Shown: positions 34,126 through 45,821 of the stretch, piece by piece
Layout of the letters: every line of letters starts with the position of its first letter
How positions within the stretch are numbered: the first letter of the stretch is position 1
Assembly (NCBI GenBank): GCA_025331125.1
Contig: JAOALB010000047.1
Coordinates: 1-64,000, forward strand
Source: Mycogone perniciosa
Lineage: Eukaryota > Ascomycota > Sordariomycetes > Hypocreales > Hypocreaceae
Length of the DNA stretch: 64,000 nucleotides
Direction of reading: 5' to 3'
The notes under the pieces: model-generated
What the model saw: the letters and a program-made list of their open reading frames with translations, nothing else
Database searches by the model: none
Told to the model about the DNA's origin: nothing
Made by a program: the position numbers and the translations under genes

Positions 34126-36796
34126 TGATCTTCATTTATAATAAATGACATCTTCTTTACCACTGTCCTCTAACCGAGGTGCCTTAACTTTCATTTAGAT
34201 GTCGTAAGCGGATGTTGGATCAGTCCTTTCTTTGGTCTTACAATCCTGTGATGCCTTGAATCATGATAGAAGGCCACTTATCGATTTTGGCACATCATTC
34301 TTCTTGTAATGCGTTTTGTGGTGCTTCAAGCTGTCGCTTCCGGTAGAAACGAAACCAAGACACATGAACATCGGCAGTTGGAGAACCTTTGACTTGCTTA
34401 TCAAGCATCGGGCAATGGCCTCCCACAAGTCCAACAGAGCCACTGTTGTGATATATCAAATCAGCGGCCCCAACTAGGGCGACACCGTCTGTGACTGAAG
34501 ACGTTGGGGGCGTAATATTTCCCAAATCAGCCCATTCAACAAGCTGCGTGATTTTGGCAGTTTTCAACCTCATTGCACATGATGATCTGATGCTGTACGA
34601 ATTACTTCGTACGTTACCGACGAAAGGAGAATTACTAATAATGGAGGAGTCATGATTCTCCGGCTGGGGCGTTAGGAATAGAGACAAAGCGGCGCTTGCA
34701 GGCTTTGTTGTTTATTGTCCCACAGGACGGGTGTACGTATCGGCACCTTATCATTCGTAATCGCTGTCAGCCTAGGAGGCGGTCGGTCGGGCACCTGTGG
34801 CCTGGGGTGTACATACTTTGTACATACTGTAGGCTGGCTCTACGACGTCACAGAGTGTCTGCAGGCGCGGTTAACTATGGACGCCTCCCGTCGCATTAGG
34901 CGGAGGAGTAGCAATATCAGTGAACTGAATTAGTACTCGTACTCCTGCGTACGAAGTATTAACTGACTGATTGTTTGCCCAACACCCGTACTTCGTACAT
35001 TGGCAAACACACAAATTCTTCCAAGCAACCAAGCAACCAAGCAAGCAGGCGCTGGCTGGCTGCTGGCATGAAACAGTCACGGCTACTCCGTTGAGAGCGC
35101 CAGGCCAAGATCCAAGAGGCCACTCACTGAGTCGGGCTGAACTGAGTCAGAACAACCTGGTAACTTGAGCGCCTGCACACGCGACCAACCGAACCCAATC
35201 CACCAGGAATTTGCCCCCCCCCCAACGCATCGTACATGGTGCATTAGGTACATGCTCGTGCATGGCCCTCGTATGCACAAAAGTCACCTGGCAACTGGTG
35301 GTGCTCCATAGTATTATCGAAAAGCACAGGAGAGGACCTCTTGGCGCAAACGGCAAACGTCCCCATTGCTCGCCTGCACGATGGACGATGGCCAGCCAAA
35401 TCCTCCATTCCCCCCATACTGGCGTGTGTGTGACTGCGGGCGGTCGTTGATCCACCCGCCCACAGCTACGTGTTCGCGCGGCCTTTGAGCATCGGGATAG
35501 TAGGTATTTCTGTACATGCCTAAGGAGACACTACCTAGATAGCAGGTTAGTTGTTTACCTCTGAGATAAGAGCGTAGTAGTAGTATGTACGCACAGATGT
35601 ACGTATGTATGCATGTAGTATGTAGTACATAGAGTTGAGCATGGCGGCAGGGCACCTGTTGATCACCAAGAACCCAAAATAGTGCCCAACAACAACAACG
35701 CATGCATCCCGTAACTTGCCCCGGCGCCATGGCGTGATGGCGCCGGATTCTTAAATCATGTACTCCGTACTCCGTACGGAGTACGAGTATGTACGAAGTC
35801 CTGTATGGTTATGAGCCAAAAACACACTTGCTCCGTACCCAAGCACGGGATTGTCGGTGTGAATGGTATAAGAAGGGGGCTTCATAGCCACCTGAATTTC
35901 TCCCGGATCGTCTTTTGTTGTTTACCACTAGCACTCGTCCTACCACCGCTATTAGTACTACGGCTTCCGTTGTCTCTTATTTAGCCTTTCTTTTTTGTTT
36001 TCTCCGGCTCGCAGGAGAATCAGGCAAGACAGGTCCCATCAAAAAGAGAACACCGGAGCCCACGGCGTCAGATCCGCGGTCCCCTCGCCGTCTTTGCCGA
36101 CACCGCTTTCGGAGCAGCCCATCGAGCCTATTCGAAGCCGGCGGTCCCAACTCGTGCAATTCCTACCTAACCTACGGGGTACTGCTTGCTACTTACTGCT
36201 AGCAGTACAAAGTAGTGGTAGTACTTCTTCGTACTCTCCGTACATTATACCGACCAACCGGACCGGTACTACGATACGATACGTGGCTCACCCGCCGCTG
36301 ATTCCAGACGGTTCCGCCACATGCTACAAGCTTATAGGTAGCCTAGCCAGCCAATTTCAGGTAGGTGTACTCCGTAAAACGCACCCCCAGGTCCCAGGCC
36401 CCAGACCCAGCAGGCCAGGCCAGGCCGAAGAGCGACCACGCACCCGGACATTCCCACCGGAGGGGCGCCTGATTCATACTCGTAGCCGCCCCCTTCCATG
36501 TCCCTTCTCAGCCTCTCCTCCCGGTGCTTTTCGCCTTGCTTGCATCTATAAAGCCTCACGCCATCCTGCTATTCCGTGATCCGCTGACGCAAGTTCGTTT
36601 TTGCCAGCTAGTCATTCACAGCGAGTCCCCCTTTAAAGCGAGATTGTCCCCCCATCTCAGCCGTCTGTCGTTGTCGACCTTGGATTCCCGCCACACGACA
36701 AACAACACTCCGGAGATCGATACGTTCCGCCAGCGTCATCTCTCCCTTTTCTGTCACACCGTCTCCGACGTCTCGTCTTGTCCTCAACTCGCCATC
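34126..36796. other. Long intergenic interval, no gene seen
   Basis: About 2.7 kb before the AN1 zinc-finger gene. It contains dense TACTCCGTA/TACTTCGTA words (notably 35761-35784, with a perfect 18-bp palindrome GTACTCCGTACGGAGTAC at 35767-35784), a run of about ten C at 35214-35223, and pyrimidine-rich sequence near 35900-36000 that could be a leader or leader intron of the downstream gene. A 194-codon frame (35995-36579) has no protein-like features. Confidence 0.45.
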
Positions 36797-37076
36797 ATGC
36801 CTTCCAAGAAGCTTCGTTGCACCGCCAAGGAGTGCCGGGAACCTGCTCAGCGCATCGTCGGCGACTGTTCGTTCTGCAATGGCCACTTCTGTGGCAAGCA
36901 CCGTCTGTTAGAAGACCACAAGTGCAGCGGTCTGGAAGACGTATGTCATCGTCCCTCTCGAGTACCATGTTGAATACCTTTCTAACTCATGCCGAAAACA
37001 GTGCAAGAAGCAATCCCACGAGCGCAACGCTGCCCAGCTGGAAGCCGAGCGGACGCAAGTCATCCGCGGCGTTTAA
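36797..37076 (+). CDS. Small AN1-type zinc-finger protein
   Basis: Two exons (36797-36940, 37002-37076; intron 61 bases, GTATGT..ACAG) encode 72 residues. Almost all of the protein is one AN1 zinc finger with perfect spacing: C-x4-C-x9-C-x2-C-x4-C-x2-H-x5-H-x-C, from RCTAKEC through DCSFCNGHFCGKH to EDHKC. AN1 fingers bind two zincs and commonly mediate protein contacts in ubiquitin/stress pathways. The rest is a short basic, charged tail (KKQSHERNAAQLEAERTQ) after the splice. Its role in the cell cannot be inferred further. It is convergent with the endonuclease III gene. Confidence 0.9.
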
Positions 37077-37865
37077 TGACTCGAACAACGACCCAACTAC
37101 TAATACTACCACTCTCACCACTTACCACTTACCACCTACCACCATGATGGACCGTTCACTGCCCGCAGCGACATCCCTCACTGCTGGATCTGCCTTACAT
37201 TCTCATGACTTTGGGTTTCGGGCCCACGACACCTTCACGAACTATGATTACACGACCTTTTTGGGCGCAGGGACTAGGGAGAGGGTGCTCTACCATTACT
37301 ACAGAAGATGAACGGGGCGTAGCTTAATTGACGCCCGTTGTATATGTCTACCAATCTTATCTACCACGTACCGACTATTAGGTCAGGGACGGTGCGGGTG
37401 TGTCGCACGGAGTACCGGGCATCCATTTGTTTGGCATCACCAGGTTTTTCTTTTTTCTTTTTAGCTTATGCGTTTTGTTGCTGCGCTTTGCTTGCTTTGT
37501 TAAGTTCTTGAATATGAATATTTCTTTTCCCTCCTGCTCTGATCCAGGTGACGTGATCGATGGATGTGTTGTGTGCGGCTTGGCACTTCTGTGTTGAGAT
37601 GCGATTCGATATGTGTAGCCCCCCTTCCTTTTTACCATTTAACAACCATGGACACGGAATCATCCAATCGGATACTTATATATGCTAGTAGTTGATATGT
37701 ACGACCATGCGGTTTGACCATGGCAGGGTATTAATGCATTATGTGCAGATGCGGTGAGCACCTTGCTGGTCTTGGTCCATATGGCATGGCTTGGCTGTCA
37801 ATCCCGTATGCCTACGTGGCCGCCATGGCGCGATGTCTATGTACGTCTTCTACGAGTATGTACGT
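37077..37865. other. Convergent 3' region
   Basis: Lies between the AN1 gene and the endonuclease III gene, which converge. T-rich 3' leader sequence (for example near 37444-37465) and no further gene seen. Confidence 0.45.
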
Positions 37866-39203
37866 CTATCGGCGGCGGCGGGTTGGTTTCCTGATGGCCG
37901 AATTCGGGACTGATAGATCCTTTACGTCCGGTATGGTTGTGTCCTCCTCCTCCTTCTTGACCGTGGATTCCTCCTTGACGAGAGCCTCCTCCGTCTTGGC
38001 GATTGTGTCATCTTCCATCTTCGTCTGCTCCTCCTTGATCCTCCTCCCCTCAGTGACCTTCTTCCTCTCTGCTGCCTTACATAGCCCATTCAAGCCAAGC
38101 TCACACTCGCCGCACCGCCGTCCGACGGGGAGACACACGCTCTGCCCGAGTCCCACAAGCAAGCCATTGATCTCGCGCCACCGATCGCGGGGCAGCCATG
38201 ACTGCAGCGCCAGGCGCGTCTCCTCGGGGTTCTTGGTCTTGTTCCAGCCCCAGAGGTTGGTGATACGGTGGACGTGCACGTCGACGCCAATGCCCTCGGT
38301 GCGGTTCCAGGCCACGGACATGCAGAGGTATGCCATTTTGGGGCCGACGCCGGGGAGGGAGGTGAGACCTTCAATTGTGTCAGGGATGTCGTCGTTCCAT
38401 TTGTCGCGGAGGATTTCTGCGGCTTGTTTGATGTACCTAGTCCAGAATAGTCAGCTTGATGGTCCCAGCCAATTCTTTTGATGACTGTAGTGGACAGACT
38501 TGGTCTTGTTATTGTGGAATCCAACGGCCCAGATGAATTCGTTCAACATCTTCGGATCCACTGCCAGGACATTGTCTAGATTCAAGCCCACCGGCGCTCC
38601 TGGCTTGTATGCCGGCAGTTCCGTTTGCAACTTCTTCATCACAACTGCATTAACCGTGTCCTTTGTCTGGCTCGATAGCATCAGCGATATCAGCGTGTGG
38701 AACCTCTGGTCCTTCGGCGATGCGTTTCTATCAGCCAGCCGCTCACAGCCCATCGTATCCACAGCTGCGCCGTACGCAGCACCACCAGGCGCACGCATCT
38801 TTCTCACAGCGTCGTACATCTCCTCCCAATCAGATGGAGGGGAAACCGTCTTCTCGCCGGTCTCCGGATCAGCGACTTTCCGCGCTGGCTTGCGAGCACG
38901 TCGCGACGGTGCCTTCGGAGGAGGCGATGCTATGCCATTGAAGAGGACATCATCTTCCTCCTTTATTTCCAACTTGACAATTTTCGTACATGAGGCGTCG
39001 GAGCCTTTCCTGCGTCGTTTGGCAGGCGGACTGATGATAGCATCTTCGATATCGGGGGTTTGCGAGTTCTTGTCTGTCGCGTTTGCGGATGTTGTGTAAG
39101 CGAATCGGGAGAGTGATCGCGTTGTGCGTCGCGGTGTCGAGGTCGAACCCGCGGCGCGCTCGAAAAGCTTTGCTGTATCTTTGGATACTCTTGATGTCCT
39201 CAT
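37866..39203 (-). CDS. NTH1: Endonuclease III homologue (DNA glycosylase/AP lyase)
   Basis: Two exons (39203-38500 and 38436-37866, intron 63 bases) encode 424 residues. The base-excision-repair enzyme removes oxidised pyrimidines and cleaves abasic sites in nucleus and mitochondria. The N-terminal ~130 residues are basic and low-complexity with a likely nuclear signal (PAKRRRKG). The HhH-GPD core has FHTLISLMLSSQTKDTVNAVVM, then after the intron the hairpin LPGVGPKMA with the catalytic Lys, and GVDVHVHRITN with the catalytic Asp. The FeS-cluster cysteines are CLPVGRRCGECELGLNGLC, with the last spacing seven rather than the bacterial five. The C-terminal ~70 residues are a charged KE-rich tail. 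Confidence 0.92.
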
Positions 39204-39644
39204 CTTGACTCCAACTCACTTCACTGCCATTTTGGGGGAGGTTCAAGTCGCAAGTTTGGAGGCTTGGATAATAAGGAGTGTGGAGCCGATAGCGAAATGA
39301 GCTGAAGTTGGAATCCGGGGAAGTTGGAATTGTTTCCACATGTCCCTGTGGCTTTTTACGATCCAGGCCTAGCTTCTAATAACTCACGTATCAACCCACG
39401 ATATTTACCCAAACGATTCCTCACCCCTAGTGACTTTGTAGATACGATAACATCACACGATCTGCGCCCAATCGAAGTATCCGTATAATATGAGGTGACA
39501 TAGTGAGTTTATCTTCCATACGATGTCCACCTTCTCATGGGGCCATCAAGGTTATATCGGCCCAACAAGGTCCTCACACTCCACTAGGCCGGCTACTTCT
39601 CCTACTACAATACACTGATTTTAGATTTCCCTTTTTTCTACCAA
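39204..39644. other. Intergenic interval
   Basis: Lies between the start of the endonuclease III gene and the end of the formaldehyde dehydrogenase gene, which run in the same direction. It serves as promoter of the former; no other gene seen. Confidence 0.4.
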
Positions 39645-41051
39645 CTACAGTGTCCGCGAATCAACAACGGCACGAATGCAGTCGCCCTGCTTCATCACCT
39701 CGAAAGCGCTGTTGATTTCGCCCAAGGTCTTGCGATGTGTGATGAACTCGTCGACTTTAAGATCGCCCTTGAGATAATCGTCAACGAGACCAGGCAGTTG
39801 AGAGCGGCCCTTGATACCGCCAAAAGCACAACCCTTCCAGACTCGACCGGTTACCAGTTGGAATGCTAAATTAGAATGTCAGCATGATGAACAAACAAAC
39901 GGGCCAGATAATGTCTTACGGCGAGTGGCAATCTCCTGACCGGCAGCGGCGACGCCAATGATGATGCTCTGGCCCCATCCCTTGTGGCAGGCCTCAAGCG
40001 CCGCTCGCATAACGCTAACGTTGCCCGTGCAATCGAAGGTGTAGTCGCAGCCGCCATCAGTCATCTCAATCAGCTTCTCAACGATAGTCTGCCCCTTTAG
40101 ATCGTTCGGGTTGAGGAAATCGGTGGCACCGAACTTCTTAGCCCACTCCTCTTTCGCAGGGTTGACATCAACGACAATAATCTTGTCAGCCTTGTTCGTG
40201 ACAGCGCCCTGGACAACTGACAGACCAACACAGCCAGCACCAAAAATAGCGATGTTGGAACCCTCCTCAACGCCAGCAGTGACGCGGGCAGCGCCGTAGC
40301 CGGTGGTGATGCCGCAGCCGAGCAGACAGGTCTTGTCCATGGGAGCCTCGGGTTGAACGGCCACCACAGAAATGTCGGCAAGGACAGTGTACTGGGAGAA
40401 GGTCGAGGTGCCCATGAAGTGAAGGATATCTTTGCCCTTGCACTTGAATCGGCTGGTGCCGTCAGGCATGACTCCCTTGCCCTGTGTCGCTCGGATCTTG
40501 CCACAGAGGTTCGTCTTTCCAGACTTACAGAACTTGCATTCCTTGCATTCGGGAGTGCTGTACGACAGTCAACATCTATCTGACTAAAACGACAAGTGAG
40601 TGATCGTACTAGAGAGCGACAACATGGTCGCCAGGCTTCACGTTGGTGACGCCTTCACCCACAGACTCAACAATACCTGCACCCTCATGTCCCAGGATGA
40701 CGGGAAAAGCACCCTCGGGGTCCTTGCCAGACAGCGTGTATGCGTCTGTTCGTGTTAGGTCATCTCCTGACTGAGCCGTGATGCTTGAGGGAGTATACCT
40801 GTGTGGCAAACACCTGTGTAGTAGATCTGGACACGGACCTCGTGAGCCCTGGGAGGAGCGACCTCGACATCCTCGATGCTCAGCTCCTTTCCGGCCTCCC
40901 AGGCTACAGCAGCCTTGCAAGTGATGGTCTGTTTCATTCATTGTCAGTGAACGTGAACGTGAACGTGAACGTGAACGCAAAGGCGAACGGAGATGGGGTT
41001 GTGATGGATAGAGGGGTCGCTGGTCCTGACCTTGCCAACAGTGGAAGCCAT
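39645..41051 (-). CDS. S-(hydroxymethyl)glutathione dehydrogenase (class III ADH)
   Basis: Five exons (41051-41031, 40928-40799, 40745-40610, 40557-39920, 39865-39645) give 381 residues, the usual length. It oxidises S-hydroxymethylglutathione (formaldehyde plus glutathione) with NAD and also reduces S-nitrosoglutathione; cytosolic. The first exon codes only MASTVGK. Zinc and cofactor motifs: catalytic-zinc Cys in TGVCHTDAYTLSGKDPEG, GHEGAGIVESVG, the structural-zinc lobe ECKECKFCKSGKTNLC, and the NAD fold IAIFGAGCVGLSVVQGA followed by VDVNPAK. The intron phases all agree. Intron 1 carries a GTGAAC tandem repeat. The gene is divergent from NUP85 across 1 kb. Confidence 0.95.
40947..40980. repeat. 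Hexanucleotide tandem repeat
   Basis: About five copies of GTGAAC (GAACGT) in a row inside the first intron of the formaldehyde dehydrogenase gene. Confidence 0.85.
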
Positions 41052-42077
41052 GGTATTCGAAGAGTTTCGATGCTATCACACAAAATATTTGTGCTGCTGA
41101 ATGAACGAGACCAGTCTGGCTGGTTGCTGTATTTATCGCGAGGATGTGTTAAGGGAGGAATACTACTAATCCCATGAGAGCTTCCAATCCTTTAATCCCG
41201 ACCCCCCGATGAAGGCCGAAAGCTACCCCGCTGTGGAGATGCCGTTTCTGCATTGAAACTTCGACTTGTCAACAGACATTTTTTGCAAACTACCACAGAA
41301 TTACACAACCACCATGGAAAACTCCAGCTCCCGCGGGACTGAAATACATATCAACAGGGACTACGGAGTAGAGGCCGAACAATTGCCTATTTGATTGAAG
41401 CCTGACCAATTGCATGCAACGCTGTGTATGGTTCTGTATCCGTGATAGCTTGGGGGATAGAGCTGACGTATCTGGGATCTTATTAAAACTACCTTATAAT
41501 AGACAAAGGGCTCACCAGTACTCTGCTATTTAAGCTACATCGATAAATAGTGTCTACTGTAAATGGATCAAGCGTTTCTGACAGTTTCCTAAGTGCACTC
41601 TGCTTAATTCCTAAAAATGGAACGCTGGATTCGGTAACGACATAATTATGTAGATCGCATATACGGTGCAAATTAATGAAAAAGAAAAAAAAACCTTCAA
41701 ACAGCTCAAAGTCATCTGTGATCAATGGCTGGCCATTTTCGGTGTTTGGTGATTCATTGCAAGTTTCACCGACACACCGAACTCATTACGGAGTACAAGG
41801 TTTTGTATTTCGGTGAGCTTCGGCTAAATACCGGATCGCACCCACCTGGCGCGACATGCTCCCAAAAACTATTCTGACGCGTGCTCTGCCAGATGAATTG
41901 GCCAGTCGACCATTATTCACGAACTGCATCGACTTTTTCCTCGCCGTCTTTAATTTCGTACGATACATGTCTGACAGCTCCCAATCGTCTAGCGCGTGTG
42001 GCAGAGCTGTCTGTCGCCGCTCTTGATAAGGAAACCCACTTGGAGCATTTGGAAACAAGAAGCGATCAACATCCACC
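41052..42077. other. Divergent promoter region
   Basis: About 1 kb between the divergent formaldehyde dehydrogenase and NUP85 genes. It contains TACGGAGTA at 41362-41370 and 41787-41796, and an AT-rich centre (41460-41700). No gene seen. Confidence 0.45.
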
Positions 42078-45000
42078 ATGGCGCAAAGATTCATCGTCCC
42101 TGATTCCAGTCCGGTTTCGAGTCCGGCTCCGGCCACACCAGATAGGAGGCGCCGTGTGTTCGGATTCTCACAACTTGATGAGGGCCCTTCGACGACGCCT
42201 GCAGGGCCTCCCCCTTCCTCTGCGGCTTCCTTCACCCCAGCTGGAGCTCCCTCAGCTTCCTATATGGGCAGCTCTTTGCTTGGTGGGATGAGCAGCACAA
42301 AACCACTCAACTTCGGCATAAGTTCAAACTCGAACCCAGGAAGGGGATTGTTCAACCAAACTCAAGCGTCAAATGCTCCTCTCGGTCGCTCCATAAGAGG
42401 GAGGGAGAGAGGAAGGCAGCCCTCAGCACTGAGCAGGCAATTCAGTGTTGACGAGGAAGACGAAGATGAGGAGGAAGACGACGACGAAGACGCAGAAGGA
42501 GTGAACGAATTACCTCCTCTTAGAGGGAGCGTTTTCCGAACGAGACCTTCCACACTGAAACAACCCGTGGATGAAGACGAGGAGGATGCCACCTACGATG
42601 TTGAAGCCGAGATCGAACGATATATCGACCAAGAAATGGGAGAAGAAGGCGAGGAGGAGGAGGAGGAGGGTGTCTATGAAGATGAATCGAGCCAGGAAGA
42701 ATCTGATATCGGCGACATGTTCCTCAACATGCGACACGATGATCGTGCATATGGCCAGCCAGCTATTGACAACGAAGACTTGATGATGCTCAACGCACCT
42801 GCAGCGACGGCCAGAGTTCGCAAGGAGGCGGAGAGCATATTCAAGAGATCTACCCATTTCGGTGCATCCATGAGAAATCACGATCTCCAGTTTGCCGCCA
42901 TTGCCAAGGACATTTATACCCAGCAGGAACCTACCACGATCACCGAGTCTTCTGATTTGATTGTCAAGACAGAGGAGTTGGTTTGTCGACTTTATGATGA
43001 AGGCGTCGGTTCCCAAGAAGACGCGGAAAAACTCGACAATTCTCTCGCCAATATCACCTACCGGCTGGTGCGTTTGTGGACAGATTATGTGGAGGAGCTG
43101 CCGCCGCCAGAAGGGGAGGACTTGGCCACGATTGGTCCTGGAGACAACGCAGAACCATTCGAATTGGCTGCGTACGTTGCTCACTTGATACTACGCATGC
43201 ACCATGCTCGCTTCGAGACCCAGACAGATGATGAAAAGACGCCGCCATTGCCCGAGATCCTTTTCGACTGGATGCAATCCAGCCACAATATCTATCCTGA
43301 TCAAGTTCGAGAGATTCTCCGGTACAAGCCAAGCCCTGCATGCCACAGCCTGTATTGGCAAACCCTCCGAAATACGCTGCTACGCGGGGACGTAAACGGA
43401 ACAAAGCAGCTTCTGAAGAACGCTGGCTGGGAACACGTTCGCAGAGGACCCCGTGGAGATACGGCATACACGGGCATGGCTCTCGAGAACGTACGACGAT
43501 TTGTGGACGCGACATGCGAAATGCTTGAGCAGTGCCCCGCCGCGAAATCTGACTGGGATATTCAGAACAGCGGCTGGACTCTATTTCGTGTTCAGGCGCG
43601 AGGGTCCTTGGATAGACTTACTTTGTTCGCAGAGGGCAGGGATATGTCACTCCTCGACTCTATGAACGACCAGTCTCTGGCTATGTCAACAATGGCCAGG
43701 AAGGCATCGAGTCAAATTCCCTGGGACATTTATGAGAACTTGCAGACAGTGTATGGAATCGTTCTCGGAAACGCGGAGGCCATCCTGGAAACCGCGCAGG
43801 ATTGGTGCGAGGCGACAGTTGGGATGTTGGGATGGTGGGATGAGGGAAATCAACGCCCCAAGAGCTTCGGATTCTCTCAGTTCGGAACGTCAACATGTAC
43901 ATCCGTGGATTCCGACAACTACTTTGATCGTCTTGCTACCGTATTCCGCCTAGTCCTGCAGTCGGGCTTGAGCCCGAACGCAATGAATCCTGTTGAAGTC
44001 GCCATTGCCTCTGCGTTCGAGGGAAATGTCAACGCCGTCATAGGATGTCTGAGGATATGGTCTCTCCCAGTTGCCTGCTCGGTGGCCGAGATTGCCTCTT
44101 TGGGGAAGTGGCTTCCTCAAACAGAAACCGTGAAGCCTTTGCTGGCGGATAGCCTGGACATGGATGATCTGGCACTTCTGGGGGTGGCTCAGCCTACGGG
44201 CGACGAGGTGGAGGGTATCAAAGATACCACCTTGGTGATATACGCTAGGGAGTTGGCTGGCATTGAGCATCTATCATCTCAGCGGGATGGGTGGGAGATG
44301 GCAATTCAGGTCCTTGGACGGATGGATGTACCTGAGAAATCAGAAGAAACCGTTGGCGAGTTGCTGCGGGATCTTCTGGCCACCTTGGACGAGAACTCGA
44401 GCACTACAGTGGATAAAATGTGGAAGATTCTGAGTGATCTCGGCATGATGAACTATGCCGAAGAGACAGCAGAGGTTTGTAACATCCATTCCAGCATCTT
44501 GTATCTTCACTTTGGAGCTAACACTCGAAACAGACCTTTGCAGAGATTCTGTCGAAGGAGTCCCACCGATATGGTGAGGCTCTGTGGTATTTCGCGCTGT
44601 CACATCGAACGGACAGAGTTCGCGAGGTCCTCAACCTCCTCATTTCCTACTCTTTGGTTCAGTCAACAGTGTACCCGGCTGAAAAGGATCTTGATGAGGG
44701 CCTCAAGAACCTGCTCCGAAAGCGGACGGAGACGCTAGAAGAGCATGCCAAGCAGGACCTGGAAGCGGCTCAGCTGTTGGGTAGAATGCTCAGTGGTTAT
44801 GCGACACTACGAAAATTCTATGAGATCCGGGATGAGTTGGTCAAACTCGAAGGCACATCGCCGTCCAAGGCATTGGCCATGAAGAAACAGGCTGCATTCG
44901 CATTAGTGGCTGTCATTTCTAGTGCCGACGACAACATCCGAGGCGGACTATATGATGAGGCTCGGGATGCCGTTGTAAGCGAAGACTTCCTCCTGGCCCT

Positions 45001-45430
45001 GCTCGGCGAGGCGACGGTCTTCCTCAACCAGTCACCTTCCATCATCTCCCTCGAGCAAATCGACATCATCCTGAAAGCCATCGAGGATATTCAGACAGTG
45101 GGCTCCCGCGTGTACACTACATGTGAAGAATTCTTCAACCTGGTGCTTGCGTCTGCCCAAGGTCTCAAGGGATCTACGCCTGCGGATCTGATGAAGTCGA
45201 CAAATGCGCTGAGCGCGAGCACTTGTATGATCAGTGGCAATTCAATCCTGGTGAGCCACATGCACAAGTCAGTGATGGCAGGCGGGAAAACGAACAGGGG
45301 ATGGGACTGGAGAAAAGGATGGTTGGCTAATACCAAGGGCGAGGCCGTGCTTCGAAAGCTGAGATTGGGCTTGGCCAAGGATTTGGCAGCGTTGTGGTTG
45401 GAAGACGCAGATGGGGTTGCCATGTACTAG
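42078..45430 (+). CDS. NUP85: Nucleoporin Nup85
   Basis: Two exons (42078-44474, 44534-45430; intron 59 bases, GTTTGT..ACAG) encode 1097 residues. This is a scaffold protein of the Y-shaped (Nup84/Nup107) complex of the nuclear pore. The N-terminal ~240 residues are disordered, with serine/proline-rich sequence and two strongly acidic runs (DEEDEDEEEDDDED and EEGEEEEEEG). The rest is an all-helical stack as expected for the family, with stretches such as ALWYFALSHRTDRVREVLN just after the intron. The family assignment rests on overall pattern and on fungal Nup85-like segments (for example LPEILFDWMQ). It is less certain than the enzyme calls here. Confidence 0.82.
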
Positions 45431-45821
45431 GGGAGAGAGTGAGTGATCAAAAGAGGACACTGGCTTTGCGTGTTCGTATAATATAATGTGAATGGCGGCG
45501 GTGGCAGGGAATTTTCTTTACTGGAGAGTGTAGGATATATAGAGTCACGGATATCCATGGGCTGCCGTGCACTTGGATCAAACATCTTGAAGATTTGATA
45601 GAATCCGAATCCGGCAGTTTCTCGCCTCCCCAGAAGCCGAAATGCCACTGTAGCAATGCGCTGTGGAGAGGACCCACAGGGCCGCTGAAACCCTCCAGAG
45701 CCGGGCAATCGAGCCTAACATCGTCTTAAAGTCCAATCCGATACCGCGCATTTACAATCCCAAAATTTCCCCCACCGAAAAAGCCCTGGGATGAATCACG
45801 CGCGCCTGGGAGTTGCGCAAC
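45431..45821. other. Intergenic interval
   Basis: About 390 bases between NUP85 and the aconitase gene, both on the plus strand. It holds the NUP85 3' end and the aconitase promoter, and no gene is seen. Confidence 0.4.

Noticed and set aside
35995..36579. 194-codon plus-strand frame upstream of the AN1 gene
   Set aside because: Arginine/proline/serine-rich translation without features; probably leader or promoter DNA.
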